From assembly GCA_902595855.1 (NCBI GenBank), contig CACJRY010000007.1, forward strand, positions 1 to 64,000: DNA of 64,000 nucleotides, in the 5' to 3' direction. Position 1 is the stretch's first letter; each line of letters begins with the position of its first letter. Source of the stretch: an uncultured Alphaproteobacteria bacterium. GTDB lineage: Bacteria; Pseudomonadota; Alphaproteobacteria; HIMB59; GCA-002718135. Below are positions 11,910 through 21,505 of this stretch, piece after piece. The notes below the pieces were generated by a model. The model searched no databases. It was not told the origin of the DNA and worked only from the letters and a program-made list of their open reading frames with translations. The position numbers and the translations under genes are program-made.

Positions 11910-12638
11910 ATGAGCAAATCATCAAATTTTGGTTATTCAAAAGTAACACCTAAAGAAAAAACAAAGTTAGTTCAAAAAGTTTTTTCAGACGTTGCTTCAA
12001 ATTATGATTTGATGAACGATGTTATGAGTTTTGGGGCTCATAGACTGTGGAAAACAATATTTATAGATTTAGTTAACCCTTCCAAAGAAGATAAAATAAT
12101 TGATGTGGGTTCAGGTTCTGGCGATTTAGTTATAGAAATCCAAAACAAAAATTTAGAGACAAAAATTGATGTTGTTGATCTTAATCAAGAAATGCTTAAC
12201 GAAGGTAAAAAAAGGCTTAACAAAGGTAATGTTAGATTTTATCTCCAAAATGCTGAGAATTTAAATTTTGATAGAAATACTTACGATAAATATTTAATCT
12301 CATTTTGTTTGAGAAATATTACCAATATTGATCAATCTTTAAATGAAGCCTTTAGAATACTTAAGCCAGGAGGCCAATATTATTGTATGGAGTTTAGCAA
12401 ACCAACATCTATCCCTTTATCAAAAATTTATTCTTATTATAAATCAAATTTTATACCCTTTTTTGGTAAAATGTTTTCTAACAATGAAGAAGCTTACAAT
12501 TACTTAAATGAAAGTATCGATATGTTTCCAAACCAAGAAATACTGAAAAAAAAAATTGAACACGTAGGCTTTAGATCAGTTAAATATTTAAATCTATTTG
12601 ACGGGATTGTATCGATACATACGGGGTTTAAATATTAG
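11910..12638 (+). CDS. ubiE: Ubiquinone/menaquinone C-methyltransferase UbiE
   Basis: A class I SAM-dependent methyltransferase of 242 residues that methylates the quinone ring carbon. It starts with the family segment KTKLVQKVFSDVASNYDLMNDVMSFGAHRLWK. The SAM-binding motif I is IIDVGSGSGDLVIEI (about 67-81), and the second family signature is YLISFCLRNITNIDQSLNEAFRILKPGG. Since the quinone-sensing RegB kinase and aerobic genes are nearby, ubiquinone synthesis is the likely role. The gene begins 3 bp after the start codon of the divergent mutM and overlaps coaBC by one base. ubiB, often the next gene in Alphaproteobacteria, is missing here. Confidence 0.95.
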   Translation: MSKSSNFGYSKVTPKEKTKLVQKVFSDVASNYDLMNDVMSFGAHRLWKTIFIDLVNPSKEDKIIDVGSGSGDLVIEIQNKNLETKIDVVDLNQEMLNEGKKRLNKGNVRFYLQNAENLNFDRNTYDKYLISFCLRNITNIDQSLNEAFRILKPGGQYYCMEFSKPTSIPLSKIYSYYKSNFIPFFGKMFSNNEEAYNYLNESIDMFPNQEILKKKIEHVGFRSVKYLNLFDGIVSIHTGFKY

Positions 12639-13816
12639 TGAAAATACTTTTTATAGTTACCGGCTCTATTGCAGCCTCAAGATGTTATGAAATTTTAGAA
12701 AGGCTGAAAGACCATAAGGTAGAAGTTGACTGTATTATTACTAGCGCTGCAAAAAAATTAATAAGTATTTCAAAATTAAGGAATAATATAACAGGAAAAA
12801 TTTATACAGATTTAAGTGAAAATAAACAAAAAATGCTGCATATTAACTTATCACGCAAAAATGATATTATAGCAGTATGTCCAGCCACTGCTAATACAAT
12901 TGCTAAGTTTGCAAATGGTTATGGAGACAATTTAGCTTCAAATACTTTACTTGCATCAAATAAGCCAATTGTTTTCATTCCTGCAATGAATTCTGAAATG
13001 TGGGAGAATAAAATAAATAAAAAAAATATAAGTTATTTAAAATCTGTGGGAGTAGATTTTTTTGGTCCAAAAATTGGTAAGTTAAAATGTGGTGAGTATG
13101 GAATGGGCAGAATTGAAAACACAAAATTAATTTTTAATTATTTAATTTCTAAACTTAAATCAAATAAAAAATTTATTAATAAAAAATGCCTTATTACAGC
13201 AGGCCCAACCATAGAAAATATAGATCCAATTAGATACATTGCTAATCATTCATCAGGCAAGCAAGGATATGAGATTGCAAATGAGCTCTCAAAATCAGGA
13301 GCAGAAGTAATATTAATATCTGGTCCGACTAACATACAACCGCCATCAAATGTAAGACTTTTTAAAGTCAATACAGCTGATGAAATGCTAGGTCGTATAA
13401 AAAAAGTAAATAAGAAAATTGATATTGCTATATTTAGTGCTGCCGTGGCAGATTTTAAAATAAAAAAACGAAATACTAAAAAAGTAAAAAAAGAAAATTT
13501 CAAATCGTTACAATTAAAAAAAAATGTCGACATTTTAAAAACTATTTCAATGCTAAAAACTTATAGACCAAAATATATAGTGGGTTTTTCTGCAGAAACT
13601 GGTGGAAAAATAAATGGACATAAGAAATTAAAAGAAAAAAAATGTGATATGATTATTTATAATCAAATTAGTGATGGGAATAAAGTTTTTGGTTTAGATA
13701 AAAATAAAATATCCATTATTACGAAAAATAAAGTAACAAATTATCCTAAAACTTCTAAAATCAAATGTGCTAAATATATTGTAGATTCAATATATGAACA
13801 AATTAGAATTAAATGA
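12638..13816 (+). CDS. coaBC: Bifunctional phosphopantothenoylcysteine decarboxylase/phosphopantothenate-cysteine ligase
   Basis: A coenzyme A biosynthesis fusion of 392 residues. The N-terminal flavoprotein half (CoaC) shows VTGSIAASR, the active-site His in MLHINLS, the FMN/substrate clamp IPAMNSEMW, and the catalytic Cys in KLKCGEYGMGR near 150. The C-terminal ligase (CoaB) begins LITAGPTIENIDPIRYIANHSSGKQGYEIA and contains KKNVDIL with its conserved Lys. It joins cysteine to 4'-phosphopantothenate and then decarboxylates the product. Start is a GTG overlapping the ubiE stop by one base, and the stop overlaps the next gene by 4 bp, so these genes form a coupled operon. Confidence 0.97.
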   Translation: MKILFIVTGSIAASRCYEILERLKDHKVEVDCIITSAAKKLISISKLRNNITGKIYTDLSENKQKMLHINLSRKNDIIAVCPATANTIAKFANGYGDNLASNTLLASNKPIVFIPAMNSEMWENKINKKNISYLKSVGVDFFGPKIGKLKCGEYGMGRIENTKLIFNYLISKLKSNKKFINKKCLITAGPTIENIDPIRYIANHSSGKQGYEIANELSKSGAEVILISGPTNIQPPSNVRLFKVNTADEMLGRIKKVNKKIDIAIFSAAVADFKIKKRNTKKVKKENFKSLQLKKNVDILKTISMLKTYRPKYIVGFSAETGGKINGHKKLKEKKCDMIIYNQISDGNKVFGLDKNKISIITKNKVTNYPKTSKIKCAKYIVDSIYEQIRIK

Positions 13817-14556
13817 GCTATACAGATTTAGAATATGAGATATTTGCAAGACAATTTATCTTAAAAAATTTTAATGAAATAAATATTCAAAAATTAAGTG
13901 ATGCCAAGATAGCTATAATTGGTCTTGGTGGAATAGGCTGCCCTTTATCTCAATATTTAGTTTCTTCAGGATTAAAAAACATAACTTTTTTTGATGGTGA
14001 TCGTATAGAAAAAACCAATTTAGGAAGACAAATTTTATATAGTTTAGATGATATAGGTGAATACAAAAGTATTAATGCAAAAAATAGACTTTTAAAAACA
14101 AACCCAAACTGCAATATAACTGCATACTCTGAAAATTTAACTAAAAAAAATATTAATGTTTTATCAGATGCTGATATCATTATAGATACTAGTGATGATT
14201 GGCATTTATCTAAACTAATAAATACATTTTGTGTTAAAAATTCATTACAATATATTTTTTCATCAGCAATAAATAACAATATACAAATTTGCCTTTTTAA
14301 GAATCAAGACAATCACACTTGCTTAAACTGTGTATTTCCAAATGATGAAGATGTTGAACTAGCAAGATGTGATACTGTTGGTATTTCTAGTATCTGTGCA
14401 GGTATTGCTGGGTTAGTTACAGCCCAAAAAACTATTAATACAATTTTAAAAATTAATGATGAAAATAATATCTTATCTTTGATTAATAGTGAAAATTTAA
14501 GTATTAGTAATATCAAGATAAAAAATAATGCGGATTGTGCATTAAATAATGGTTAA
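13813..14556 (+). CDS. ThiF/MoeB/HesA-family E1-like adenylyltransferase
   Basis: The protein adenylates the C-terminus of a ubiquitin-like sulfur carrier (MoaD- or ThiS-like). The nucleotide-binding loop is IIGLGGIGCPLSQYL (about 35-49), followed by FDGDRIEKTNLGRQILY with the Asp and Arg that contact ATP. The first zinc CxxC is in HTCLNCVFP near 173. The expected second C-terminal CxxC is reduced: the protein ends NADCALNNG, with one Cys and an Asn where the last Cys normally sits. At 247 residues it matches MoeB/ThiF without a rhodanese domain. No moaD or thiS gene is beside it, so I leave the choice between molybdopterin and thiamine open. Confidence 0.85.
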   Translation: MSYTDLEYEIFARQFILKNFNEINIQKLSDAKIAIIGLGGIGCPLSQYLVSSGLKNITFFDGDRIEKTNLGRQILYSLDDIGEYKSINAKNRLLKTNPNCNITAYSENLTKKNINVLSDADIIIDTSDDWHLSKLINTFCVKNSLQYIFSSAINNNIQICLFKNQDNHTCLNCVFPNDEDVELARCDTVGISSICAGIAGLVTAQKTINTILKINDENNILSLINSENLSISNIKIKNNADCALNNG

Positions 14557-14565
14557 CTTATAGTA

Positions 14566-14571
14566 TATAAT
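14566..14571 (+). promoter_or_regulatory. Possible -10 element of the fab operon
   Basis: A perfect TATAAT lies 27 bp before the fabA ATG in the 41-bp gap after the ThiF-like gene. No good -35 hexamer could be matched at 16-18 bp, so it may be coincidental in such AT-rich sequence. The gap itself suggests that the fab genes have their own promoter. Confidence 0.3.
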
Positions 14572-14597
14572 CATTTAATAACTTATTTTTAATCATT

Positions 14598-15107
14598 ATG
14601 AGACAAAATTCCTTTTCATATCAAGAATTATTAGACTGTGCGAATGGTATTCTCTTTGGCAAAGGTAACGCACAACTCCCAGCTCCACCAATGCTAATGT
14701 TTGATAGAGTTACGAACATAAATGAAACAGGTGGATTGTTTGAAAAAGGAGAAATTGTTGCTGAATTAGATATTAAACCAGAGTTATGGTTTTTTGATTG
14801 TCATTTTAAGGGAGATCCAGTAATGCCTGGATGTTTAGGTCTCGATGCTATGTGGCAACTTGTTGGCTTTTATCTTGGTTGGCTAGGTCAACCAGGGAAG
14901 GGAAGGGCGCTTGGTGTTGGAGAAGTTAAATTTACCGGTCAAGTATTGAATACTGTAAAAAAAGTAACTTATCACATCTCTCTAAAAAGATTAATTCTGA
15001 GAAAATTAATCTTAGGTGTTGCTGATGGCATTCTCAAAGCTGATGGAAGCCCTATTTATGAAGCAAAGGATATGAAGGTTGGTCTTTTTCAATCTACAGA
15101 AAAATAA
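14598..15107 (+). CDS. fabA: 3-hydroxydecanoyl-ACP dehydratase/isomerase
   Basis: FabA makes cis-3-decenoyl-ACP, the branch point of anaerobic-type unsaturated fatty acid synthesis. The 169-residue sequence carries the active-site helix segment [27 protein letters not shown], with catalytic His near 69 and Asp in [20 protein letters not shown] near the N-terminus is also conserved. It heads fabA-fabB-fabI, spaced 5 bp from fabB. Presence of FabA with FabB indicates that membrane unsaturation is made by this pathway and not only by desaturases. Confidence 0.97.
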   Translation: MRQNSFSYQELLDCANGILFGKGNAQLPAPPMLMFDRVTNINETGGLFEKGEIVAELDIKPELWFFDCHFKGDPVMPGCLGLDAMWQLVGFYLGWLGQPGKGRALGVGEVKFTGQVLNTVKKVTYHISLKRLILRKLILGVADGILKADGSPIYEAKDMKVGLFQSTEK

Positions 15108-15112
15108 ATAAC

Positions 15113-16330
15113 ATGAGGCGAGTAGTAGTAACTGGGCTTGGTATAGTTTCATGCATAGGTAACAATGCTGAAACAGTTACTGATAATCTAAAAAATTTAA
15201 ACTCTGGAATATCTGCAGCTCCTGAATATGAAGAATTTTCATTTAGAAGTCTTGTTCATGGGAAGCCAGAAATAAATTTAGAAGAAAATATTGATCGTCG
15301 CCTTTTGCGTTTTATGGGTGATGGTGCAGCATTTAACTACATAGCTATGAAAAATGCTATTGAAGACTCAGGTTTAGAAGAAACAGATATATCAAATGAA
15401 ATGACAGGTATTATTGTAGGATCAGGTGGACCCTCCACAATGAATTTATATAAAGCATCAGAATTGGGCAAAAATAGTGGATCAAAAAAAGTTGGTCCCT
15501 TTATGGTTCCAAGAAGTATGTCTAGTACAAATTCTGCCACTCTAGCCACACCATTTAAAATAAAAGGTGTCAACTATTCTATAACATCTGCCTGTTCTAC
15601 AAGCTCACATTGTATAGGAAATGCATATGAGTTAATTCAAATGGGAAAACAAAATATTATTTTCGCTGGTGGAGGTGAAGAGCTACATTGGACTTTATCA
15701 ATATTATTTGATGCTATGGGAGCTTTATCATCAAAGTATAATGATAATCCTAAGATAGCATCAAGAGCATATGACTCTGATAGAGATGGTTTTGTAATCT
15801 CTGGTGGTGGTGGAACTTTAGTTCTTGAAGAGCTTGAACATGCTAAAGCTAGGGGAGCTAAAATATACGGTGAAATAACTGGATATGGTGCCACTTCAGA
15901 TGGATTTGATATGGTTCAACCTTCAGGTGAAGGAGCTGAAAGATGTATGAAAATGGCAATAAAAGATATTAACGGAAAAGTTGATTATATTAACTCACAT
16001 GGAACTAGTACACCAATAGGTGATATCAAAGAATTAGAAGCAATTAAAAATGTGTTTGGAAACAATGTTCCAAAAATTAGCTCAACAAAATCTTTAACGG
16101 GACACTCTTTAGGCGCTACTGGTGTTCATGAGGCAATATACTGTCTTTTAATGTTAAATAATAACTTTCTTTGTGGTTCTGCTAACATTAAAAATTTAGA
16201 TGAAAGTGCTCAAAATCACAATATTCTTTTAGCAACAGAGGATAACCATAAAATTGAGAACGTGCTATCAAACAGTTTTGGTTTTGGCGGGACAAATGCA
16301 ACTTTATTGATGTCTAGATATAATGCTTAA
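15113..16330 (+). CDS. fabB: Beta-ketoacyl-ACP synthase I
   Basis: The 405-residue condensing enzyme elongates cis-3-decenoyl-ACP from FabA and saturated chains. The thiolase fold shows the nucleophile Cys in [20 protein letters not shown] near 163, the two catalytic His in [10 protein letters not shown] near 298 and [12 protein letters not shown] near 333, and the glycine-rich end [17 protein letters not shown]. FabB rather than FabF is favoured by the fabA neighbour and by the usual fabA-fabB order in Alphaproteobacteria. It overlaps fabI by 8 bp. Confidence 0.96.
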   Translation: MRRVVVTGLGIVSCIGNNAETVTDNLKNLNSGISAAPEYEEFSFRSLVHGKPEINLEENIDRRLLRFMGDGAAFNYIAMKNAIEDSGLEETDISNEMTGIIVGSGGPSTMNLYKASELGKNSGSKKVGPFMVPRSMSSTNSATLATPFKIKGVNYSITSACSTSSHCIGNAYELIQMGKQNIIFAGGGEELHWTLSILFDAMGALSSKYNDNPKIASRAYDSDRDGFVISGGGGTLVLEELEHAKARGAKIYGEITGYGATSDGFDMVQPSGEGAERCMKMAIKDINGKVDYINSHGTSTPIGDIKELEAIKNVFGNNVPKISSTKSLTGHSLGATGVHEAIYCLLMLNNNFLCGSANIKNLDESAQNHNILLATEDNHKIENVLSNSFGFGGTNATLLMSRYNA

Positions 16331-17093
16331 AGGTAAAAAAGGTATAATTTTTGGTATTGCAAATGATCATTCAATAGCTTGGGGTATTGCTGAAAAATTT
16401 CACGAACATGGTGCTGACTTAGCCATTACTTATCAAAACAACACATTATTAAAAAGGGTTAAACCTCTTGCTGATAAAGTAAACTGTGATTGTTTAATTG
16501 AATGTGATGTAAGTAAAGAGGAGGATTTAAATAAAACTCTACAAGTAATTAAAAATAAGTTTGGAAATATTGACTTTATAATTCATGCTGTAGCATATTC
16601 AGATAAAAATGAATTAAATGGACGCTATATCGAAACTTCAAAAAATAATTTTATTAATAGTCTTTCTATCTCCTGCTATTCTTTCACAAAAATAGCTAAA
16701 GTTTTTCAACCTATTCTCAATGAAAATGGAAGCTTAGTAACATTAAGCTTTTATGGAGCAAACAAAGTAATGCCAAATTACAATGTTATGGGAGTTGCCA
16801 AAGCTGCCCTAGAAACTAGTGTAAAATATTTAAGTGTTGATTTAGGAGAACAAAACATAAGAGTAAATGCCATTTCTGCAGGACCTATGAGAACATTAGC
16901 TGGAGCTGCCATAGCGAATGCTAGAGAAGTTTTTAAATACACTAATGATAATTCGTCTTTAAAAAGAAATGTAAACCTTGAAGAATTAGGAAATTCTGCT
17001 TTATATTTAGTTAGTGAAATGTCATCCGCAGTAACGGGAGAAATACATTATGTTGACTGTGGTTTTAATATTGTAGGAATGCCTAAGGCTTAA
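16323..17093 (+). CDS. fabI: Enoyl-ACP reductase (NADH)
   Basis: The last reductase of the fatty acid elongation cycle, 256 residues. The N-terminus [25 protein letters not shown] is the FabI-type nucleotide motif (GxxxxxSIAxG). The active-site region is [24 protein letters not shown], with Tyr in NYNVMGVAK, then Lys. [18 protein letters not shown] is the substrate loop characteristic of FabI. Its stop codon shares bases with the stop of the convergent GDPD gene (4-bp overlap), leaving no room for a separate terminator. Confidence 0.96.
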   Translation: MLKGKKGIIFGIANDHSIAWGIAEKFHEHGADLAITYQNNTLLKRVKPLADKVNCDCLIECDVSKEEDLNKTLQVIKNKFGNIDFIIHAVAYSDKNELNGRYIETSKNNFINSLSISCYSFTKIAKVFQPILNENGSLVTLSFYGANKVMPNYNVMGVAKAALETSVKYLSVDLGEQNIRVNAISAGPMRTLAGAAIANAREVFKYTNDNSSLKRNVNLEELGNSALYLVSEMSSAVTGEIHYVDCGFNIVGMPKA

Positions 17094-17821
17094 AAATACT
17101 CTAAATAGTTAGTAGGATCATCCACAAAAACACTCATAACTTTTTTTTTCCACAAATTTTGTGCTTCTTTTATTGGAATATTTTTTCCTGAATAAACAGT
17201 TACTAATATGTCACGATTTGTTAATTCATTTACAACTGCATCTGAAAATGAATCGAGATCTATACCACAACTAAAAAAATCATACTTTTTGCATATATCA
17301 ATTGTATCCTTTAGAGTAATTTTACTAAAATCATGATTTAAAAAACCACAAAGAGCATTTGGTAATTTTTCTTTTAAATGTATACAGCTTTCAAGATCAA
17401 AACTTGAAAAGAAAATATTTTCTAAAGAAAAATTATTAATCTCATCTACTATTTTGTCTACATTAATTTTTTCAAGTCCCTTGTTAGGCTTCAGCTCGAT
17501 ATTAATAGATTTATTTTTATTATTTATTTCTTCTAATACCTTATTGAGACTTGGTACTCTTACAGTTGATTTCGACTTATAAAAAAAATATCCAGCGTCT
17601 AAATGTGAGATTTCATCAAATGTAAAGTTAGATACTAAACCGGAACCACTTGTTGTTCTATCTAGAGTATCATCATGAATCAGCAAAGGAATATTATCTT
17701 TACTAACTTTTACATCTATCTCAACGCACTCCAAACCAAGTTCAAATGCTTTTGAGATAGATTCTATACTATTTTCAGGTGCCAAGTTTTTTACACCTCT
17801 ATGACCAATTATTTTGGGTAA
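17090..17821 (-). CDS. Glycerophosphodiester phosphodiesterase with unresolved non-canonical start
   Basis: A GDPD TIM-barrel enzyme that hydrolyses deacylated phospholipids to glycerol-3-phosphate and an alcohol. The catalytic set is intact: GHRGVKNLAPENS holds the first His, Arg and Glu, and ECVEIDVKVSKDNIPLLIHDDTLDRTTSG holds Glu, Asp and the second His. The first canonical start (TTG at 17785) lies after GHRG, so an enzyme begun there would lack its catalytic His. In-frame codons before it, back to a TAG at 17845-17843, include only CTG, ATC, ATA and ATT as rare starts. Coordinates here begin at the TTA codon giving LPKIIGHRG, because homologues often begin MPK-like. It begins beside the pnp stop. 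Confidence 0.75.
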   Translation of the reverse strand, partial: LPKIIGHRGVKNLAPENSIESISKAFELGLECVEIDVKVSKDNIPLLIHDDTLDRTTSGSGLVSNFTFDEISHLDAGYFFYKSKSTVRVPSLNKVLEEINNKNKSINIELKPNKGLEKINVDKIVDEINNFSLENIFFSSFDLESCIHLKEKLPNALCGFLNHDFSKITLKDTIDICKKYDFFSCGIDLDSFSDAVVNELTNRDILVTVYSGKNIPIKEAQNLWKKKVMSVFVDDPTNYLEYF

Positions 17822-17828
17822 TGAAGAT

Positions 17829-19916
17829 CTACTGATCAGCCTCTACTTCTTTCATTGAAAGTTTTACTTTACCTCTTGAGTCGATATCTAAAACTTTTAC
17901 TTTAACTACATCGCCTTCATTAATAACATCACTTACTTTTTCAACTCTTTCGTTTTTTAGTTGACTAATATGTACCAAGCCATCTTTTGAGCCCATGAAA
18001 TTAACGAAAGCCCCAAAATCCATTAGCTTTACTACTTTTCCCTCATAGATTTTTCCGATTTCAGGTTCTTCTACAATTCCTTTTATCCACTCTATTGCAT
18101 CATTTCCTGACTTTGCATCAACAGCAGCTACACTAACTAATCCTTCGTCATCTATTTCAATTTTAGCGCCAGTAGTTTCACTTATCTCTCTAATTACAGC
18201 TCCACCTTTACCTATAACTTCTCTTATTTTATCTTTATGAACATGGAATGTAGTGATTGTAGGTGCATAATCAGAAATCTTTTCTTTTGGCTCTTCAATT
18301 GCTTTTGCCATTTCTCCTAAAATATGGATTCTTCCGTCTTTAGCTTGAGCCAAAGCCTCTTTCATTATTTCAGAAGTTATGCTCGTAATTTTAATATCCA
18401 TCTGTAAAGATGTTATTCCATCTTTAGTACCAGCAACTTTGAAATCCATATCGCCTAAATGATCCTCGTCTCCAAGAATATCTGATAATACAACGTATTT
18501 ATCATTTTCCTTTATCAATCCCATAGCTATTCCAGCAATTGGTTTTTCAATAGGAACACCTGCATCCATCAAAGACATAGATGTTCCACATACTGTTGCC
18601 ATTGAACTAGATCCATTAGATTCAGTTATTTCAGATACCACTCTATAAGTATAAGGAAACTTATCATTAGATGGAAGCATAGGGTGTATAGCTCTCCATG
18701 CAAGTTTTCCATGCCCAATTTCTCTTCTGCTTGTAGAGCCTGCTCTGCCAACTTCTCCTACAGAGTAAGGTGGAAAATTATAATGTAACATAAAGTTTTC
18801 TTTATATTCACCTTCAATAGCATCGATCCTTTGTTCATCCATTCCAGTACCAAGAGTTGTTACAACTAAAGCTTGTGTCTCTCCTCTGGTAAATAAAGCT
18901 GATCCATGTGTTCGCTCTAAAATTCCTGTTTCACAAACAATAGGTCTAACAGTTTTTGTATCTCTACCGTCTATTCTATTGCCAGTTTTTAGTAGATCTC
19001 CTCTAACTATATCTTTCTCTACAGATTTAATTGCATCAGATACGATTACTGAAGTAAGAATTTCACTTAAGTGTTTTTCTTCTATCTCAGATCTTAATGC
19101 ATTTAATTTTTCAACTCTTTGTTGTTTTTCAGTTAATTTATAAGCCTCGCTAAACTTAGAACCATATTCATCTTCAATTAATTTTGGAAGATTACTAATT
19201 TCATTATCTTTTTCAGGTATGTCCCAAGGGTCTTTTGCTGCTTGTTTAGCTAATGAAATAATAGCATCAATTACAGGGAGATAAGAATCTTGACCAAGCA
19301 CAACAGCTTCAAGCATTTTTTCTTCACTTAATTGTTGTGCTTCAGATTCTACCATTAAAACACCATTTTTAGTTCCTGCTACTACCAAATCCAATTTAGA
19401 GTTTTTTAATTCTTGTATTGTAGGGTTTACAACCAGCTGTTCGTCTATCATTCCAATTTTAGTTGCTCCTAAAGGTCCCATAAAAGGAAGGCCCGATAGT
19501 GTAACCGCTGCACTTGTAGCGATCATCGCAACAATATCTGAATCATTTTCAAGGTCATGTGATAAAACAGTGCAAGTGACCTGTGTTTCATTTTTAAAAT
19601 CTTTATGAAACAAAGGCCTTATTGGTCTATCAATTAATCTACAAATTAATGTTTCTTTTTCAGTTGGTCTTGCTTCTCTTTTGAAAAAACCTCCGGGTAT
19701 TTTGCCTACAGAATAAAATTTTTCTTGATAATTTACTGTTAACGGAAAAAAATCCATATCAGGCTTTACTTGTTTAGCAGCTACAACATTTGCCATAACT
19801 GTTGTCCCACCATATGTTACAATTACTGATGAGTCTGCTTGTCTTGCAATTTTTCCTGTTTCAATTTGTAATTTCTTTCCTGCCCATTCTAATTCTACTT
19901 TTTTTACATCAAACAT
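17829..19916 (-). CDS. pnp: Polyribonucleotide nucleotidyltransferase (PNPase)
   Basis: A phosphorolytic 3'-to-5' exoribonuclease of the degradosome, 695 residues. Two RNase PH domains are visible: first near residues 10-230 ([33 protein letters not shown]), then the catalytic second ([57 protein letters not shown]). A KH domain follows ([15 protein letters not shown]), then an S1 domain ([28 protein letters not shown]). rpsO-pnp adjacency is one of the best conserved gene pairs in bacteria. The 17-bp gap suggests co-transcription. Confidence 0.98.
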   Translation of the reverse strand: MFDVKKVELEWAGKKLQIETGKIARQADSSVIVTYGGTTVMANVVAAKQVKPDMDFFPLTVNYQEKFYSVGKIPGGFFKREARPTEKETLICRLIDRPIRPLFHKDFKNETQVTCTVLSHDLENDSDIVAMIATSAAVTLSGLPFMGPLGATKIGMIDEQLVVNPTIQELKNSKLDLVVAGTKNGVLMVESEAQQLSEEKMLEAVVLGQDSYLPVIDAIISLAKQAAKDPWDIPEKDNEISNLPKLIEDEYGSKFSEAYKLTEKQQRVEKLNALRSEIEEKHLSEILTSVIVSDAIKSVEKDIVRGDLLKTGNRIDGRDTKTVRPIVCETGILERTHGSALFTRGETQALVVTTLGTGMDEQRIDAIEGEYKENFMLHYNFPPYSVGEVGRAGSTSRREIGHGKLAWRAIHPMLPSNDKFPYTYRVVSEITESNGSSSMATVCGTSMSLMDAGVPIEKPIAGIAMGLIKENDKYVVLSDILGDEDHLGDMDFKVAGTKDGITSLQMDIKITSITSEIMKEALAQAKDGRIHILGEMAKAIEEPKEKISDYAPTITTFHVHKDKIREVIGKGGAVIREISETTGAKIEIDDEGLVSVAAVDAKSGNDAIEWIKGIVEEPEIGKIYEGKVVKLMDFGAFVNFMGSKDGLVHISQLKNERVEKVSDVINEGDVVKVKVLDIDSRGKVKLSMKEVEADQ

Positions 19917-19933
19917 TTTTTTTCTCTTTCAAA

Positions 19934-20203
19934 TTAACCTCTTATTTTAAGGTCTTTAATTAACTTATTATATTTTTCATTATCTTTTCTAGAAAGATAG
20001 GATAACAATTTTTTTCGATTATTTACTAAAGCTACCAGTCCTCTTTTTGAGTGATTATCATGTTTGTGATTTTTAAAATGCTCTATCAAGTTGTTTATTC
20101 TTTCAGTTAAAACTGCAACTTGAACTTCTGCAGAACCTGTATCTTTATCGTTTATTGAATATTTACTTATTAAGTCTTTTTTTACTTCTTTGTTTATCGA
20201 CAT
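19934..20203 (-). CDS. rpsO: 30S ribosomal protein S15
   Basis: The 89-residue S15 begins [36 protein letters not shown] and contains [25 protein letters not shown], the segments that bind the 16S central-domain three-way junction. It lies between truB (9 bp) and pnp (17 bp) in the nusA-infB-rbfA-truB-rpsO-pnp operon. S15 often represses its own mRNA, but the leader here is too short to show a recognisable pseudoknot. Confidence 0.98.
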   Translation of the reverse strand: MSINKEVKKDLISKYSINDKDTGSAEVQVAVLTERINNLIEHFKNHKHDNHSKRGLVALVNNRKKLLSYLSRKDNEKYNKLIKDLKIRG

Positions 20204-20211
20204 CGTAACTC

Positions 20212-21120
20212 CTATGTTAAAACTTTATGTGGTTGAAACAAATCCCCAACCAACTTTCCAAACGAAACAATATTTCCTTTGTTAGATAAGAAAACAAAAG
20301 TTTCGTTATCTGGATTTAATGAAATTTTTACTAATTTTTTTTTATCAATAAAAATTTTTTTACCTAATGAAAGATCACGTAAATCACTTTCTTCTTCAAT
20401 TTCATAAGCCAAGATGTCGTCCAGCATTGAAATTGATGAGGATATATATTTAAATCCGAACTCGCTTTGCCCTATTTTTAGTAAATCGTCCAGTAAAATT
20501 GATGTTTTGATATCAAAATTACCTACTTTTACCCTTTTAATTTCTATTGCATGGCCAAATGTGCCTAATTTAAAAGCAATATCTCTTGCAAGACTTCTTA
20601 CATAAAAGCCTTTGCCACATTCAATTAAAAATTTTGTAGTGTTATTTTCAGTACCAAGAAATTTGATTGTTTTCAAAAACACTTTTTTTTCACTCAGACT
20701 AAAAATTTTTTTTTCTCTCAAAATTGTATAAGCTCTTTTACCGTCTACTTTTATAGCAGAGGCCTTTGGTGGTATTTGATAGGTGTAGCCAATAAAGTTA
20801 TTAATTATTTCTTTTATATTTTCATTACTTGGAATATTAGAACTATAATTGATAACTTCTCCCTCAGCATCATCAGTTGTGGTTTGTTCACCCCATTTAA
20901 TTTTAAAATAATATTTTTTTGAATTATGATTTATAAAAGATATAAGTTTAGTTGCCTTGTTAATTGCAATTGGAAGAATACCTTCAGCATTTGGATCCAA
21001 TGTACCTGCATGTCCTAATTTTTTTATATTAAATTTTTTTTTTACTTTATATAATGCAGAAAAAGAACTTATACCAATTGGTTTATACAAGTTTAACCAA
21101 CCTTGTAAATTTTCATTCAT
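20212..21120 (-). CDS. truB: tRNA pseudouridine(55) synthase
   Basis: The 302-residue enzyme isomerises U55 in the T-loop of tRNAs. The catalytic motif [20 protein letters not shown] has the nucleophile Asp at about residue 42. [18 protein letters not shown] and [15 protein letters not shown] are further TruB signatures. It overlaps rbfA by 8 bp and precedes rpsO, as in most Proteobacteria. The C-terminus has only a short extension where a PUA domain would be. Confidence 0.96.
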   Translation of the reverse strand: MNENLQGWLNLYKPIGISSFSALYKVKKKFNIKKLGHAGTLDPNAEGILPIAINKATKLISFINHNSKKYYFKIKWGEQTTTDDAEGEVINYSSNIPSNENIKEIINNFIGYTYQIPPKASAIKVDGKRAYTILREKKIFSLSEKKVFLKTIKFLGTENNTTKFLIECGKGFYVRSLARDIAFKLGTFGHAIEIKRVKVGNFDIKTSILLDDLLKIGQSEFGFKYISSSISMLDDILAYEIEEESDLRDLSLGKKIFIDKKKLVKISLNPDNETFVFLSNKGNIVSFGKLVGDLFQPHKVLT

Positions 21121-21493
21121 TTAAATCTCTTTTAACATTTTTATTTAAAAGTAATTTTTCAATTTTTTCTGCTTCATCAAAAGTATCATCCAAAAAAAAA
21201 TGTATTTTGGGAGTAAATTTAGAATTGAGTTTTGCTTTAGATAAAAACTTTTGAAAAACAAATTTATTTTCATTTAATTTTTCAATAATATTACTTTTAT
21301 TATAACCTCCTAGTGGCATGATATATACATTTGCAATTCTTAGATCTTTGCTCATTTTCACAAAAGATACTGTGATTGAATCAATTGAAATTTCTAAATT
21401 ATAAAAATCTTCAACAAGCAAACATTCGCTAATTAGTGATCTTATTAATTCACTAAATCTCATTTGTCTTTGAGAAGACATCTGATTATTCAT
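21113..21493 (-). CDS. rbfA: 30S ribosome-binding factor A
   Basis: A 126-residue type II KH protein that helps mature the 16S 5' end. Recognisable segments are SSQRQMRFSELIRSLISECL at the N-terminus, SIDSITVSFVKMSKDLRIANVYIMPLGG in the beta-sheet, and the C-terminal KIHFFLDDTFDEAEKIEKLL with the family DDTFDEA-type helix. It sits between infB and truB, which are its standard neighbours. Confidence 0.93.
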   Translation of the reverse strand: MNNQMSSQRQMRFSELIRSLISECLLVEDFYNLEISIDSITVSFVKMSKDLRIANVYIMPLGGYNKSNIIEKLNENKFVFQKFLSKAKLNSKFTPKIHFFLDDTFDEAEKIEKLLLNKNVKRDLNE

Positions 21494-21505
21494 TTTTATA
21501 AAATT

